DNA of 64,000 bases, from positions 1 through 64,000 of the forward strand of contig DDET01000015.1 of assembly GCA_002336915.1 (NCBI GenBank), in the 5' to 3' direction. This DNA comes from Bacteroidetes bacterium UBA1947 (GTDB lineage Bacteria > Bacteroidota > Bacteroidia > Chitinophagales > Chitinophagaceae). The notes below the pieces were generated by a model. It was not told the origin of the DNA. It searched no databases and saw only the letters and a list, made by a program, of their open reading frames with translations. The position numbers and the translations under genes are program-made. Numbering within the stretch: position 1 is the first letter of the stretch; every line of letters begins with the position of its first letter. Positions 35,954 through 45,869 of this stretch are shown in pieces.

Positions 35954-37207
35954 TTAATTAGCTTTTTCTTCCCACACCTGGGCCAGGTGTATTAATACTT
36001 CTACAGCTTTCTCCATGTCCTGCACACTTACATATTCCTGTTTGGAGTGTATGCCCATTTCGCCGGTAAATATATTAGGGCAGGGTAGTCCCATGAACGA
36101 CAGGCGCGAACCATCTGTGCCGCCCCTTATGCTCATACGTTGTGCGGTCATGCCTGCGCGTTTGTATGCCTCTTCGGCATTGTCCATCACATGTGGGTAC
36201 TGGTCCAGCATTTCTTTCATATTGCGGTACTGCTCTTTCACTGTTATCTCGGCAGTAGTGCCGGGGAACTTCGCCAGCGCCTTATCCACCAGTTCGCGTA
36301 TGCGCTGCTCATGGTGTGCCAGTTGCGCAGTCACAAAATCACGAACTATAAACTGAACACTTGCTCTTTCTAGTTGTCCTTCCATACTCACAGGGTGCAC
36401 AAAACCCTCTTTACCCTCCGTTACCTCGGGGCTCCATTCATTGAGTGGTAGCAACTCAACAAAAGCTGAAGCCACTTTAATTGCATTTACCATCTTCCCC
36501 TTCGCATAGCCGGGGTGTGCGCTTATGCCATTAAAAGTCACTACGCAAAAATCAGCGGAGAAAGTTTCACCTTCCAGGTGCGCACGTTCGCCACCATCCA
36601 GCGTATAGCCAAATTCAGCTCCCAGTCTTTTCATGTCCACCTTAGCCACGCCGCGGCCTATCTCTTCATCGGGGGTGAACAGTATTCGGATCTTACCATG
36701 CGGTATCTCGGGGTGTTGTATAAGATAGGCGGCAAGGTCCATTATAATAGCAACTCCTGCTTTATCGTCAGCGCCCAGCAATGTAGTGCCCGATGCAGTG
36801 ATGATATCATCGCCTATACGTTCTTTTAAATAAGGATGTTCCTTGGCGCTTATCACGATCGTCGGGTCATCAGGTAATACGATATCCTTACCATCATAGC
36901 TCATATGTAATATCGGTTTCACGCCCGTGCCGCTGCAATCGGGTGCCGTGTCCACATGCGAACAGAAACAAAGCACCGGTACATTCTTTGGCGATGTCGC
37001 CGGTATGGTTCCGTATACGTAACCGAACTCGTCCAGTTCCGCATCGGTGATCCCTATCTCTTTCAATTCTTCAACCAGCACACGGCTTAGGTCTTTTTGC
37101 TTTTGCGTAGATGGTTGCGTGGGCGATGTAGGATCGCTTTGTGTATCCACCTGCACATAACGTATAAAACGGTCGGCGGCGCTGTGCTTATAACCCGGTA
37201 CGGACAT
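35954..37207 (-). CDS. pepT: Peptidase T (tripeptide aminopeptidase)
   Basis: A 417-residue M20 metallopeptidase that releases the N-terminal residue of tripeptides in the cytoplasm. Visible are HVDTAPD (zinc ligand His), GADDKAG (bridging Asp), the catalytic TPDEEIGRG, and RGGTDGSRLSF near the C-terminus. Length matches the family (about 410). It is the first gene of a minus-strand run toward DUF1573, ubiA-like and dapB. Confidence 0.92.
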   Translation of the reverse strand: MSVPGYKHSAADRFIRYVQVDTQSDPTSPTQPSTQKQKDLSRVLVEELKEIGITDAELDEFGYVYGTIPATSPKNVPVLCFCSHVDTAPDCSGTGVKPILHMSYDGKDIVLPDDPTIVISAKEHPYLKERIGDDIITASGTTLLGADDKAGVAIIMDLAAYLIQHPEIPHGKIRILFTPDEEIGRGVAKVDMKRLGAEFGYTLDGGERAHLEGETFSADFCVVTFNGISAHPGYAKGKMVNAIKVASAFVELLPLNEWSPEVTEGKEGFVHPVSMEGQLERASVQFIVRDFVTAQLAHHEQRIRELVDKALAKFPGTTAEITVKEQYRNMKEMLDQYPHVMDNAEEAYKRAGMTAQRMSIRGGTDGSRLSFMGLPCPNIFTGEMGIHSKQEYVSVQDMEKAVEVLIHLAQVWEEKAN

Positions 37208-37301
37208 ATCTTTTATTTGAGGGCATAAAAATAGCGGATTACCTTAAGAAAAACATATTCATAAATAAGTTCTGTTTATCGCCTCCCAGCCTTTAAGGCT
37301 G

Positions 37302-37309
37302 TATCTTTG
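37302..37309 (+). promoter_or_regulatory. -7 element directly before marC
   Basis: TATCTTTG matches TAnnTTTG and ends five bases before the ATG at 37314. If it is the promoter, the transcript has almost no leader. The same arrangement occurs before rimM. Confidence 0.45.
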
Positions 37310-37313
37310 CGGC

Positions 37314-37895
37314 ATGAATTGGGGAAATGAATTAAATTTTTCGCAGATAGTTACGCTGTCTTTTACGCTCTTTGCGGTAATAGACGTGCTGGGCTCTATT
37401 CCTGTCCTGGTTTCGCTTAAAACTAAGATGGGCGGTATCAGTGCCACGCAGGCCACCCTGGTTTCAGGAGCGCTTATATTAGCTTTCTTCTTTGTAGGTG
37501 AGCAGATGCTCAATTTCATGGGCCTCGATATTCATTCTTTTGCCATTGCCGGCTCCATAGTCATCTTTATCCTGGGTATCGAGATGGTTTTGGGGCTTGA
37601 GATATTCCGGCACGAAAAGGACAGTAAATCGGGCAATGTGGTGCCTATTGCTTTCCCGATAATAGCCGGATCAGGTACGCTCACTACTGTTATGTCTTTA
37701 AAGGCCAATTTTAATGCCTACAATATATTGATCGCCATATTGCTCAATCTCATTTTCGTATTCATGATCCTCCGCTCCATCGACTGGATAGAGCGTATTC
37801 TGGGACCCTCCGGCATATCCATTATCCGTAAGTTCTTCGGGGTGATACTGCTGGCTATTGCGGTCAAGATATTCAGGGGTAACCTGGGCTTCTAA
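37314..37895 (+). CDS. MarC-family integral membrane protein
   Basis: A 193-residue inner membrane protein with six hydrophobic segments and the MarC signature FAVIDVLGSIPVLVSL (about 21-36). Family members were once linked to multiple antibiotic resistance; that link is disproved for E. coli MarC and the function is unknown. It is divergent from pepT and converges with the SprB-repeat gene with six bases between stops. Confidence 0.85.
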   Translation: MNWGNELNFSQIVTLSFTLFAVIDVLGSIPVLVSLKTKMGGISATQATLVSGALILAFFFVGEQMLNFMGLDIHSFAIAGSIVIFILGIEMVLGLEIFRHEKDSKSGNVVPIAFPIIAGSGTLTTVMSLKANFNAYNILIAILLNLIFVFMILRSIDWIERILGPSGISIIRKFFGVILLAIAVKIFRGNLGF

Positions 37896-37901
37896 ATGTC
37901 T

Positions 37902-40900
37902 TTATCGCAATAGTGAGATGCTGCCCGTTATTTTTTTAGTACTGCCATCAGTAAAAGTAGCTTCCAGGGTATAAGCGTATACCTCGGCTATCTGTGCCTG
38001 TCCTTTGTAAGTGCCGTCCCAGCCTTTTTCTTTGGTGTTTGTTTCAAATACCAGGTTGCCCCAGCGGTTGTAAATGCGCAGCTTCACTTCAGCAATTCTG
38101 AAGCCCCGGATGTATAGCACGTCGTTCTCGCCATCGCCATTAGGACTGAAGGCGTTGGGTATTCCCACCACTTTGTCTACATCCGTTTCCAGGTCTTTGC
38201 AAACAGTATCGATGCAATTATTGCTATCACTTGCTATCATGCATACATGAAACAGGCCTGAGTCGTTGTACTGTTTCTCAGGGTCTTTTGCTGTACTTGA
38301 TGTGCCATCGCCAAACTCCCAGTTGAACGTAGTTGCATAAAGCGTTGAAGCATTATGAAAGTGTACCGGTGTGTTGGGTGAGGGCGGATCGGGATCAAAT
38401 GTATAATCTGCCAGCATCGGGTAGTTAATATTGAAGCTGTGGTTTATCGTGTCATGGCAGCCTACAGCGTTCACCACCACCAGCTCCGTACTTTGGTCTC
38501 CTGCCTGCGGGAAGGAATGTGCTGCGGGGTTAGTGCTTGCGGTGCTGCTATCGGCAAATAGCCATTTGTATGTTATGGCAATGCTTGAGCCCTGCGCCGG
38601 TACTGCAGTTAATAGCGCAGACCTGCAATCGAGTGCCGAATCCGTTACCGAGTAGCTGAATGGCTGAGAGGTGTCCACGATGTTGAAGACTGCATTGTAA
38701 GTGCAGCCATTCATATCGGTGATGAGGCAGGTGTCCTTCCCTACACCGAGGCCGCTCACTATCGTATCGGTAGAGTTGCCTGGTGTCCATTGATAAGTGT
38801 AGCCGGGGGTGCCGCCTGTGCCCACAGCGATCGCTACGCCCTGGTTCAGGTTCTGGCAAACCACATTTGTTTTGGTAGTTCGGGCCGATAGTTGTTCCGG
38901 CTGCGAGATGGTGAAAACCTCGTTCAGTACACAATTGTTATAATCGGATATGGAGCATGTGTAGCTGCCTGCCTGTAAACCGTTGGCAGCATCGGCATTG
39001 CCACCCGTCGGCAGCCACGAGTAAGTATAAGGCGCAGTACCCCCTGATGCTATTACCTGTGCATAAGCGCTGCTTTCCCCGTAACACTTCACATTGCTTT
39101 GCGAGTCAACTGATGATAGCGCAGCGGATTCATTGATGGTCACCGTTTCCGTGTGCACACAATTATTATGGTCTGTTACTGTGCAGGTATAAATGCCTGC
39201 AGCAAGCCCTGTGGCATTCGGCCCGTTGCCGCCCGCCGGTGCCCACGAGTAAGCATATGGTGGTGTGCCCCCTGTCACGATCACGGTAGCTATGCCGTTC
39301 CCGTTGCCATGGCAAAGTATATCCGCGTGCGATGTGGTCGCAATGATAGCCGGTGGTTCGGTAAGCGTAATAGTCTGGGTAATATTGCAGCCACCTGCAT
39401 CGGTAATGGTGCAGGTATATGTCCCTGCCGGCAAATTGTTTGCATTCGGGCCGTTCCCGCCTATCGGTGACCATGAATAACTGTAGGGCAGTGTTCCGCC
39501 CGAAACGATGACTGTCGCGATACCGGTGCTTGCCCCGTTGCAGGCAAGATTGGTCTGTGATGCAAAAACCGAAAGTTGTTGCGCAGGCTGCTGAATGATG
39601 GCTGTTTGCGTTGTTGTGCAGCCGTTAGCATCGGTAATGGTGCAGGTATAAGTGCCCGGCAGCAGGTTATTTGCCGTTGCATTGTTGCCACCACTCGGCG
39701 CCCATGAATAAGTGTAAGCAGGCGTACCGCCCGAGGCTACAACCGTTGCCGTACCGTTGTTGCCACCAAAGCAGCTCACATCAGCATGTGAGATCGTGGC
39801 GCTTAAGACGGCAGGCTGCGTTATCGTAAATGTCTTTTGTAAAGTGCAGTTGTTGGCATCCGTAATGGTACAGGTATATGAGCCGGGGGCAAGGCCCGTA
39901 GCCGTTGCATTTGTACCCCCGCTCGGCGCCCACGAATAAGTATAGCCCGGGACTCCGCCCGAAGCTGTTACGGTAGCTGTTCCGTTATTGGCAGCGTTGC
40001 AGGTAATATTGGTTTGGGCAGTGGTAGCAGTTAAAGCGGTGGGTTGGGTAAGTGTGAATGCTTTTTGTAAAGTACACCCGTTGGCATCAGTAATGGTGCA
40101 GGTGCAATTACCTGCTGTGAGCCCGCTCGCTGTAGCATTGGTGCCACCACTGGGAGCCCATGAATACGTATAGCCGGGTACGCCACCTGAAGCAACTACC
40201 GTAGCTGAGCCGGTATTGCCTCCGTTACAAAGTATATTGACCTGCGATGTAGTAGCGGAGACAGCCGTAGCAGGTTGCGTTATGGTGAACGTTTTTTGCA
40301 GGGTACATCCGTTGAGGTCGGTAATGGTACAGGTGTAGTTGCCGGCAATAAGCCCGGTGGCTGTTGCATTGGTACCACCTGTAGGCGCCCATAAATAAGT
40401 ATAAGGTACAGTCCCTCCCGATGCGGTCACCGTGGCAGTGCCGCTATTGCCCCCGTTACAGTTTATATTGGTTTGCGATGTAGTTGCGGTGAGCAGGGGG
40501 GGCTCTGTAACAACAATTGTATCGATCACGGTATCCTGCGTAGCATCGATCACCCTGCAGGTGTAGGACCCCGCCGTAAGGCCGCTGATACTTTGGGTAG
40601 TTTGATTACCCGGCAGCCATAGATAGGTGTATGGCGCATAGCCGTTATTTGGTGTTACCGAGGCGGTGCCATTATTGCCGCCATAGCAGCTTACATTGGT
40701 GTGCGAAGGTGTCGCAAAAAATGATGTAGGCACTATCTCCACATAGTCCAGGTAATAATAACCCCAGGGCTGGTTGCCTGGTACTATGGTGGTGACCATA
40801 TTAGCCCATGTTTTCAATCTGCCGATAACAACATGCGTGTAAGCTGAATCTGCAGTGAAGGTATCTGTAAGCGTCACCCAGTTTGTATTATCTGTTATAG

Positions 40901-41393
40901 GGCCATACGGGCTGTAATCAACCTGTGCGGTAATATCATTGGTGGGATCAAAATCGAAGGTGTTGTTGATATAAAAATATACACCAAGGCCATCTGTAGC
41001 ATGGGCATAACTATCTGCGCGGGAAACGCGTACTGTTACCTGGTAGGTTTGCCCGATGATAAGCGGATCAATAACCCCGCGAACAAGTTCGGGGCCGCAG
41101 CTCGGTCCGCAATCTGTATAAAAGCCGGTATAGGCATTCCCTTCGTAAGGGCTTTGTGTGCCAAAGAAATTGGCAGGGACACTACAGGAAGTGGGATTTG
41201 TATTGCATACGTTATAATAATCTGAAGAGCCGAGGTTGGGTTGGTCCCAATCTACCACGTGGGCATAGTTTACCTGGCCAAATCCCGTGGGGCATGTTAC
41301 CATCTGCTCAAAGCCGGGGTTGTGCAGCATGTTTTGGGCAGGTACTGTTAAGCTCGTTAATAACAGGAATAATAGAGTAAAAATGTGCTTCAT
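37902..41393 (-). CDS. SprB-repeat adhesin with T9SS type B sorting domain
   Basis: A 1163-residue secreted protein. A signal peptide (ending VPAQ, about 19) is followed by a carbohydrate-binding-module-like N-domain starting NMLHNPGFEQ. Nine SprB repeats of about 75 residues follow (roughly 233-911), each with CxGGNNGTATVxASGGTPxYTYSW and YTCTITDANGCT. A PKD domain comes next (FNWEFGDGTSS), then the gliding-motility C-terminal domain starting PNAFSPNGDGEND near 1077, with YNRWGNLVF. SprB of Flavobacterium is a mobile gliding adhesin; this is a much shorter relative. Type B domains keep proteins at the surface in a way distinct from type A. The DNA of repeats 2-5 is very similar. Confidence 0.88.
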   Translation of the reverse strand: MKHIFTLLFLLLTSLTVPAQNMLHNPGFEQMVTCPTGFGQVNYAHVVDWDQPNLGSSDYYNVCNTNPTSCSVPANFFGTQSPYEGNAYTGFYTDCGPSCGPELVRGVIDPLIIGQTYQVTVRVSRADSYAHATDGLGVYFYINNTFDFDPTNDITAQVDYSPYGPITDNTNWVTLTDTFTADSAYTHVVIGRLKTWANMVTTIVPGNQPWGYYYLDYVEIVPTSFFATPSHTNVSCYGGNNGTASVTPNNGYAPYTYLWLPGNQTTQSISGLTAGSYTCRVIDATQDTVIDTIVVTEPPLLTATTSQTNINCNGGNSGTATVTASGGTVPYTYLWAPTGGTNATATGLIAGNYTCTITDLNGCTLQKTFTITQPATAVSATTSQVNILCNGGNTGSATVVASGGVPGYTYSWAPSGGTNATASGLTAGNCTCTITDANGCTLQKAFTLTQPTALTATTAQTNITCNAANNGTATVTASGGVPGYTYSWAPSGGTNATATGLAPGSYTCTITDANNCTLQKTFTITQPAVLSATISHADVSCFGGNNGTATVVASGGTPAYTYSWAPSGGNNATANNLLPGTYTCTITDANGCTTTQTAIIQQPAQQLSVFASQTNLACNGASTGIATVIVSGGTLPYSYSWSPIGGNGPNANNLPAGTYTCTITDAGGCNITQTITLTEPPAIIATTSHADILCHGNGNGIATVIVTGGTPPYAYSWAPAGGNGPNATGLAAGIYTCTVTDHNNCVHTETVTINESAALSSVDSQSNVKCYGESSAYAQVIASGGTAPYTYSWLPTGGNADAANGLQAGSYTCSISDYNNCVLNEVFTISQPEQLSARTTKTNVVCQNLNQGVAIAVGTGGTPGYTYQWTPGNSTDTIVSGLGVGKDTCLITDMNGCTYNAVFNIVDTSQPFSYSVTDSALDCRSALLTAVPAQGSSIAITYKWLFADSSTASTNPAAHSFPQAGDQSTELVVVNAVGCHDTINHSFNINYPMLADYTFDPDPPSPNTPVHFHNASTLYATTFNWEFGDGTSSTAKDPEKQYNDSGLFHVCMIASDSNNCIDTVCKDLETDVDKVVGIPNAFSPNGDGENDVLYIRGFRIAEVKLRIYNRWGNLVFETNTKEKGWDGTYKGQAQIAEVYAYTLEATFTDGSTKKITGSISLLR

Positions 41394-41460
41394 TCAGTAT
41401 GGGGATATAGTATAAAGATAATAATATTTTTTATTAAAATAATACATCTAAATGTAATTG

Positions 41461-41489
41461 AAAAGCCCCGCAATCTTCATTGCAGGGCT
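41461..41489 (-). terminator. Intrinsic terminator of the M13 peptidase gene
   Basis: GCCCCGCAAT (41465-41474) pairs with ATTGCAGGGC (41479-41488) with one mismatch. Read on the minus strand, the stem is followed by TTTT, 27 bases after the stop at 41516. Confidence 0.75.
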
Positions 41490-41515
41490 CTTCAAAAATT
41501 TGAACGAGACTTATC

Positions 41516-43561
41516 TTACCACACCCTTGCCCTTTCATTTTCGGGGCGGAACATCTTGGCTGTATTAGGTACATTGAATGCTTTGTACCACGCTTCCATA
41601 TTGCTGAGTGGCATGTTGCAGCGCAGCTCACTTGGCGAGTGTGGGTCTGTTTTCAAACGCATAGCCAGCTCTTGCGGGCGTGTATTGGCGCGCCATACCT
41701 GTGCCCAGCTAAGGAAGAAACGCTGATCGCCGGTGAAACCGTCTATCTTATCAGTGCCCTGTCCTTGTTTTGTTTTCTTGAATGCTTCGTAAGCTATGTT
41801 CAGGCCACCAAGATCGGCAAGGTTCTCACCTTCTGTGAGCTTACCGTTAGCATGCATGGTGTCCAGTACGATCATTTTATTGAACTGGTCTACCACCATA
41901 TTTGCTTTCTGGTCAAAGTGCATTGAATCTTCAGGCGTCCACCAGTTGTGGAGGTTGCCTTCCACATCATAGAGGCGGCCCTGGTCGTCAAAACCGTGGG
42001 TCATTTCATGGCCTATTACTGCGCCTATGCCACCGTAGTTAACGGCATCGTCCGCATCCACATCAAAGAATGGGAACTGCAATATACCCGCAGGGAAAAC
42101 GATCTCGTTAAAGGCAGGATTGTAGTATGCATTCACCGTAGGAGGTGTCATGCCCCATTCTGTTTTATCAACAGGCTTGCCCAGTTTGTTTATATTATAG
42201 TCATATGCCCAGGCTGATGAAGCGATCACATTTTTCACGTAGTCGTTGCCCTTTATTTCTATCTTGCTGTAGTCTTTCCATTTGTCAGGATAGCCTATTT
42301 TTTTGGTAAAGCCATTCAGCTTAGCCAGTGCTTTTTGCTTGGTAGCATCGCTCATCCAGTCCAGGCGTTTGATGCGCTCTGCATACGTGCTCTGCAGGTT
42401 GTTCACCAGCTCCTGCATACGCTTCTTAGCTTCGGGTTTGAAGTGTTTGTCTACATACATCTGGCCCAGCAGTTCGCCTATCGAGCCATCTATCACGTTC
42501 ATCACACGCTTCCAGCGTGGCCTTTGTGCCTGCTGCCCGCGGATGGTGCGGCCGTAGAAATCAAAATGCACTTCATCGATATCCTTGCTCAGGAAGCCCG
42601 ACATATCGCTCACAAGGCTCATCTTCAGGTATTTCTTCCACACATCCAGTGGGGTGGCTTTCAGTTGTTTGCTCACTTCGGCAAAGAACTTCGGCATACC
42701 TACTATAATGCTGTCCTGTCCGCCCACCTTCAGGTTTTGCATCAGGGCCTTCCAGTCCATACCGGGAGTTTCTTTGCTGATGCCGTCCAGGTTGTACTTG
42801 TTGTACAGCTTATAAGGGTCGCGCATTTCGGTCCTTGTCATGCTGGCGCCGGCCAACGATGTTTCCAGTGCATACACAGCGGCAGCATCTTTCTTGGCCG
42901 TGGTGCTGTCCTCGCCCATCAGGCCGAACATCTTCACCAGGTATACTTTATAGGCATCGCGTATCTTGGTAGTGCGCTCATCCTTTTCGAAATAATAATC
43001 GCGGTCAGGCATACCCAGGCCGCCCTGGCCAAACTGGCATATCTCCTTAGTTACATTCTTGTCATCGGGCGATACGCCGAAGCTGAATAATGGGTTGGCA
43101 CCCTGTGTATGCTCCAGTGCTATCTCGGCCAGCATACCATTGGCATCTTTAATGCCGTCTATGCGCGCCATGATATCTTTAAGCGGCGTGATGCCTGCCT
43201 TGTCGATGGTTACGGTATCCATACCGCTGCGGTAGAAATCGCCCACCTTCTGGTCGTTGCTGCCTGCTGCCGCGCTCTTGTTATTGGCTGCGGCGTCCAG
43301 CAGCTCGTGCAGGGCCTTGTAGTTATTCTCCTGCAGCTCGTTAAAGCTTCCCCAGCGTGTCTGGTCGGCAGGTATAGTGTCTTTCCTTAGTTTGGTACCA
43401 TTAGCGTACTGGAAGAAGTTGTCCCCCGGTGCTACAGTGGTATCCATATTTGCGGGGTCCAGCAGTTTTACTGTTGAGCCGCCCTCTGCGGTGCCTTTTT
43501 GCTGGCATGCGGCCATACCAAGTATAGCTGCACCCGCAATAAGTGTGTGTTTAAAATTCAT
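41516..43561 (-). CDS. M13-family metallopeptidase lipoprotein
   Basis: A 681-residue neprilysin/PepO-type zinc peptidase. The signal MNFKHTLIAGAAILGMAAC has a lipobox with Cys19, placing it on a membrane. The zinc site HEMTH is at 518-522 (VIGHEMTHGFDD), with the third ligand in GENLADLGG. NAYYNPAFNEIVFPAGILQ matches the substrate-binding NAYY motif, and the C-terminus ends RVW as in the family. I chose ATG 43561; an upstream in-frame codon at 43600 would spoil the lipoprotein signal. It probably trims oligopeptides in the envelope. Confidence 0.92.
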   Translation of the reverse strand: MNFKHTLIAGAAILGMAACQQKGTAEGGSTVKLLDPANMDTTVAPGDNFFQYANGTKLRKDTIPADQTRWGSFNELQENNYKALHELLDAAANNKSAAAGSNDQKVGDFYRSGMDTVTIDKAGITPLKDIMARIDGIKDANGMLAEIALEHTQGANPLFSFGVSPDDKNVTKEICQFGQGGLGMPDRDYYFEKDERTTKIRDAYKVYLVKMFGLMGEDSTTAKKDAAAVYALETSLAGASMTRTEMRDPYKLYNKYNLDGISKETPGMDWKALMQNLKVGGQDSIIVGMPKFFAEVSKQLKATPLDVWKKYLKMSLVSDMSGFLSKDIDEVHFDFYGRTIRGQQAQRPRWKRVMNVIDGSIGELLGQMYVDKHFKPEAKKRMQELVNNLQSTYAERIKRLDWMSDATKQKALAKLNGFTKKIGYPDKWKDYSKIEIKGNDYVKNVIASSAWAYDYNINKLGKPVDKTEWGMTPPTVNAYYNPAFNEIVFPAGILQFPFFDVDADDAVNYGGIGAVIGHEMTHGFDDQGRLYDVEGNLHNWWTPEDSMHFDQKANMVVDQFNKMIVLDTMHANGKLTEGENLADLGGLNIAYEAFKKTKQGQGTDKIDGFTGDQRFFLSWAQVWRANTRPQELAMRLKTDPHSPSELRCNMPLSNMEAWYKAFNVPNTAKMFRPENERARVW

Positions 43562-44211
43562 CTTTAATTTTTTAGAAAGGACAAATGTACAAATAAACAA
43601 ATCTGATTGTTATTTTTTTATGAAGAGGGGCAGGGGTAAATAAGGGGGGAAATAAGTTGGCATGTTGATAGGTTGATAAGTTGATATGGTGAATAATAGT
43701 TATTTCCGGTTTTCCGGTAGGAAAGAGTTATTTCCTGTTTTTGTAGGCTGTTTTCGTGAAAAGGCTTGCTGGGTATGTCATGTGCTATAAAATAATTATT
43801 TCTCGTTCTTTCCTGTTATTGCCTAATGATTTCCTGTCGGTAGCGTTTTGTTTCTTTATAGTAACAGGGAGAAAAGTTCCTGTTTTGGAGAGTTATTTCC
43901 TTTTTTTACGTCTTTGTCATTGTATCCACACATGCGAGAAACTATGTGCTCCGCGGTGGCCCATGACAAATTTTCAACTCACCCTGCAAGATACGAAACG
44001 GGGAGGGGCTGTTCCAAATTTTTATATCCACATTTTCATGCCCGAATAAATATATAACGATGACCAAAAACATCCTTTTTTACGCTTGCTTATGACAAGC
44101 ATCATCCATAATATTTTATACCGGAAATAATTTTGTCCTGTCAATGATACAACTGCCTTCATGGTATCATTAGCGGGAGATCTAAAATGTTCATTTAAAA
44201 AAATTAAGATC
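43562..44211. other. 650-bp gene-free region with small repeats
   Basis: No gene is supported. It contains three GTTGATA units with a period of 8 (43664-43686), several copies of GTTATTTCC (near 43699, 43727 and 43892) with related TTTCCTGT strings, and the dispersed repeat at 43986-44018. A possible -7 element, TAATTTTG, is at 44128-44135 before the next gene. Short open frames here lack start contexts and family similarity. Confidence 0.5.
43986..44018 (+). repeat. Dispersed repeat, copy 2
   Basis: It matches positions 111-143 with two substitutions. On its left, the bases AAATTTTCAACTC look like an inverted form of GAGTTGAATTTTT that flanks copy 1. Like copy 1 it is intergenic and upstream of a + strand T9SS cargo gene. 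Confidence 0.6.
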
Positions 44212-45846
44212 ATGAGAAAGTTTTTTTTACCCAAATTATTTTGTCTGCTGTTTGTTTTGGCAGCAGGGCAGGCAATTGCACAGGAGCAAAAGGCTACCTG
44301 GGGCAGTGATGTGATTGTTAGCCCCACGGCAGGCAGGTATTATAAGAATGCGAGGGTATCGGTAGGCTATGATGGTACCATTTTCGTAGGCAGGCTATGG
44401 GCCACAAGTGCTAACGGGCAGTACCAGAACTGGGAGGTGCTCAAATCGGTGGACAGCGGGCATACTTTCACTATGGTGACAAACTCAAATGTATCGGGAA
44501 GCGTGCAGTACAGGGCACTTGACATCATTGCTGCAGGTGCTAATGCCACAGATTTCAAATTATTCGTTGCGCGCTCTACGCACGATACAGGAACTGCAAA
44601 TAATGGCCGAAGCGAATTGTACCTGACAAGCTATGATGCAAATGGAGGCTACCTGGCATCGCTAATATATGATGTGGACACTTATGTCAACGGATATTAT
44701 CGTAGTTGGGAATCATTAAGCCTGTCCTCTGATTGGAAGGAGCCAAATGGCGTGTCTGCCCCCTACGAACTGGACCTTGTAGGCGCAAAGGCCCAGAGCT
44801 ATGATTCAATAGTAGTATGGGCCAGCAAGGATGCCGGTACCACCCTGGTCCGCAGGGGAATATATGGCGCACCGGGCTATATCAAGCATGTGAGTGGTTC
44901 AATAGGTTCCTCAATACCATCCTCCACTTTTTATGGCAGGCTTGGCATTGCATGGGATGAGTTTAACGCTTATGCCCAAAAATGGGGTAAGGTATATGTA
45001 AGATTCGTTTTTCCCGACGATGCTACTGATCCTGCCTTGAATGCGTCATTGTACCAGGTGGGCACCAGCGATAGCAGTTATAGAAGTCCTTCTATCGTAC
45101 TTTCCCAGCAAACCGGTACGGTGGTTGGCCCCGGCGACAGCGACATAAGGACCGTCGTATTGTATGAAACAAATGCCGTAACCGGTAACTACACAAGCGT
45201 AAACTTCAGGGCTGCAGACAGCCTGACATTGCACAGCTTCAACCTGGCCGTGAATGGAACGGTTAAACTGGGAACCGCATCCGGTGGTGTAATGCATCCT
45301 CATGCTGTGTATGATCCCGCGTATAATAACTATATGATCACCTATTATGACTCTGCAACCCAGGCATTGGTATACTCCCTGAAGCCGTTAAGTTCTGCAC
45401 TGTTAGGCACGCCTTCAGTATTTAAAGCCAACTACAGGGATGCCTCGAGCGACCTTGATGCAAGCGCATATCCACGGGTAGACATAAACAATGTGATACA
45501 CCAGGCCGCATTTGTATGGAATGACAATTATAAAACCATGTTTGATGCAGAGTATGCGCTACCAACTTCCGTACAGAGCATTCCATTGAATGTTACTGAT
45601 GTGCAGGTGTTCCCTAACCCTGCAACTGATCTTGTGAATGTTGCATTCATAGCTCAACAGGAAGATAAGATCGTGATATCGGTATATGATATTACCGGCA
45701 GGCGTGTAATTGCTTCGCAGGCTACTGTGAATGCAGGTGTAAATAAATTGCCCGTTGACATAAACACGCTACCTACAGGTAACTATATTATACAATTGAA
45801 AGGTAACCGTGTGAACTTTAACGTAAGGATCACCAAAGAGCAATAA
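44212..45846 (+). CDS. T9SS cargo protein with beta-propeller-like body
   Basis: A 544-residue secreted protein. The signal peptide ends AIAQ (about residue 24). The body is beta-rich and has one Asp-box-like motif, SVDSGHTF (near 83), as in sialidase-type propellers, but no catalytic sialidase residues that I can identify. A type A sorting domain starts FPNPATD near 464. I chose ATG 44212 (MRKFFLPK) because the upstream in-frame ATG at 44161 adds 17 residues before the signal. A terminator follows. Function unknown. Confidence 0.75.
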   Translation: MRKFFLPKLFCLLFVLAAGQAIAQEQKATWGSDVIVSPTAGRYYKNARVSVGYDGTIFVGRLWATSANGQYQNWEVLKSVDSGHTFTMVTNSNVSGSVQYRALDIIAAGANATDFKLFVARSTHDTGTANNGRSELYLTSYDANGGYLASLIYDVDTYVNGYYRSWESLSLSSDWKEPNGVSAPYELDLVGAKAQSYDSIVVWASKDAGTTLVRRGIYGAPGYIKHVSGSIGSSIPSSTFYGRLGIAWDEFNAYAQKWGKVYVRFVFPDDATDPALNASLYQVGTSDSSYRSPSIVLSQQTGTVVGPGDSDIRTVVLYETNAVTGNYTSVNFRAADSLTLHSFNLAVNGTVKLGTASGGVMHPHAVYDPAYNNYMITYYDSATQALVYSLKPLSSALLGTPSVFKANYRDASSDLDASAYPRVDINNVIHQAAFVWNDNYKTMFDAEYALPTSVQSIPLNVTDVQVFPNPATDLVNVAFIAQQEDKIVISVYDITGRRVIASQATVNAGVNKLPVDINTLPTGNYIIQLKGNRVNFNVRITKEQ

Positions 45847-45869
45847 GGTTTTTTAGAATGAGAACAAAG

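Noticed and set aside
39153..40173. Plus-strand open frames within the SprB-repeat gene
   Set aside because: They are antisense shadows of repeated codons; the minus-strand gene has full domain support.
42335..43090. A 251-codon plus-strand frame inside the M13 peptidase gene
   Set aside because: It is entirely antisense to a well-supported peptidase and resembles no family.
43664..43686. Possible CRISPR-like or iteron array (three GTTGATA units)
   Set aside because: Units are 7 bases with single-base spacers and only three copies; no cas or replication genes are near.
43756..44057. Open frames of 97 and 69 codons in the 43.6-44.2 kb gap
   Set aside because: They overlap each other in different frames, cross the non-coding dispersed repeat and show no family or signal features.
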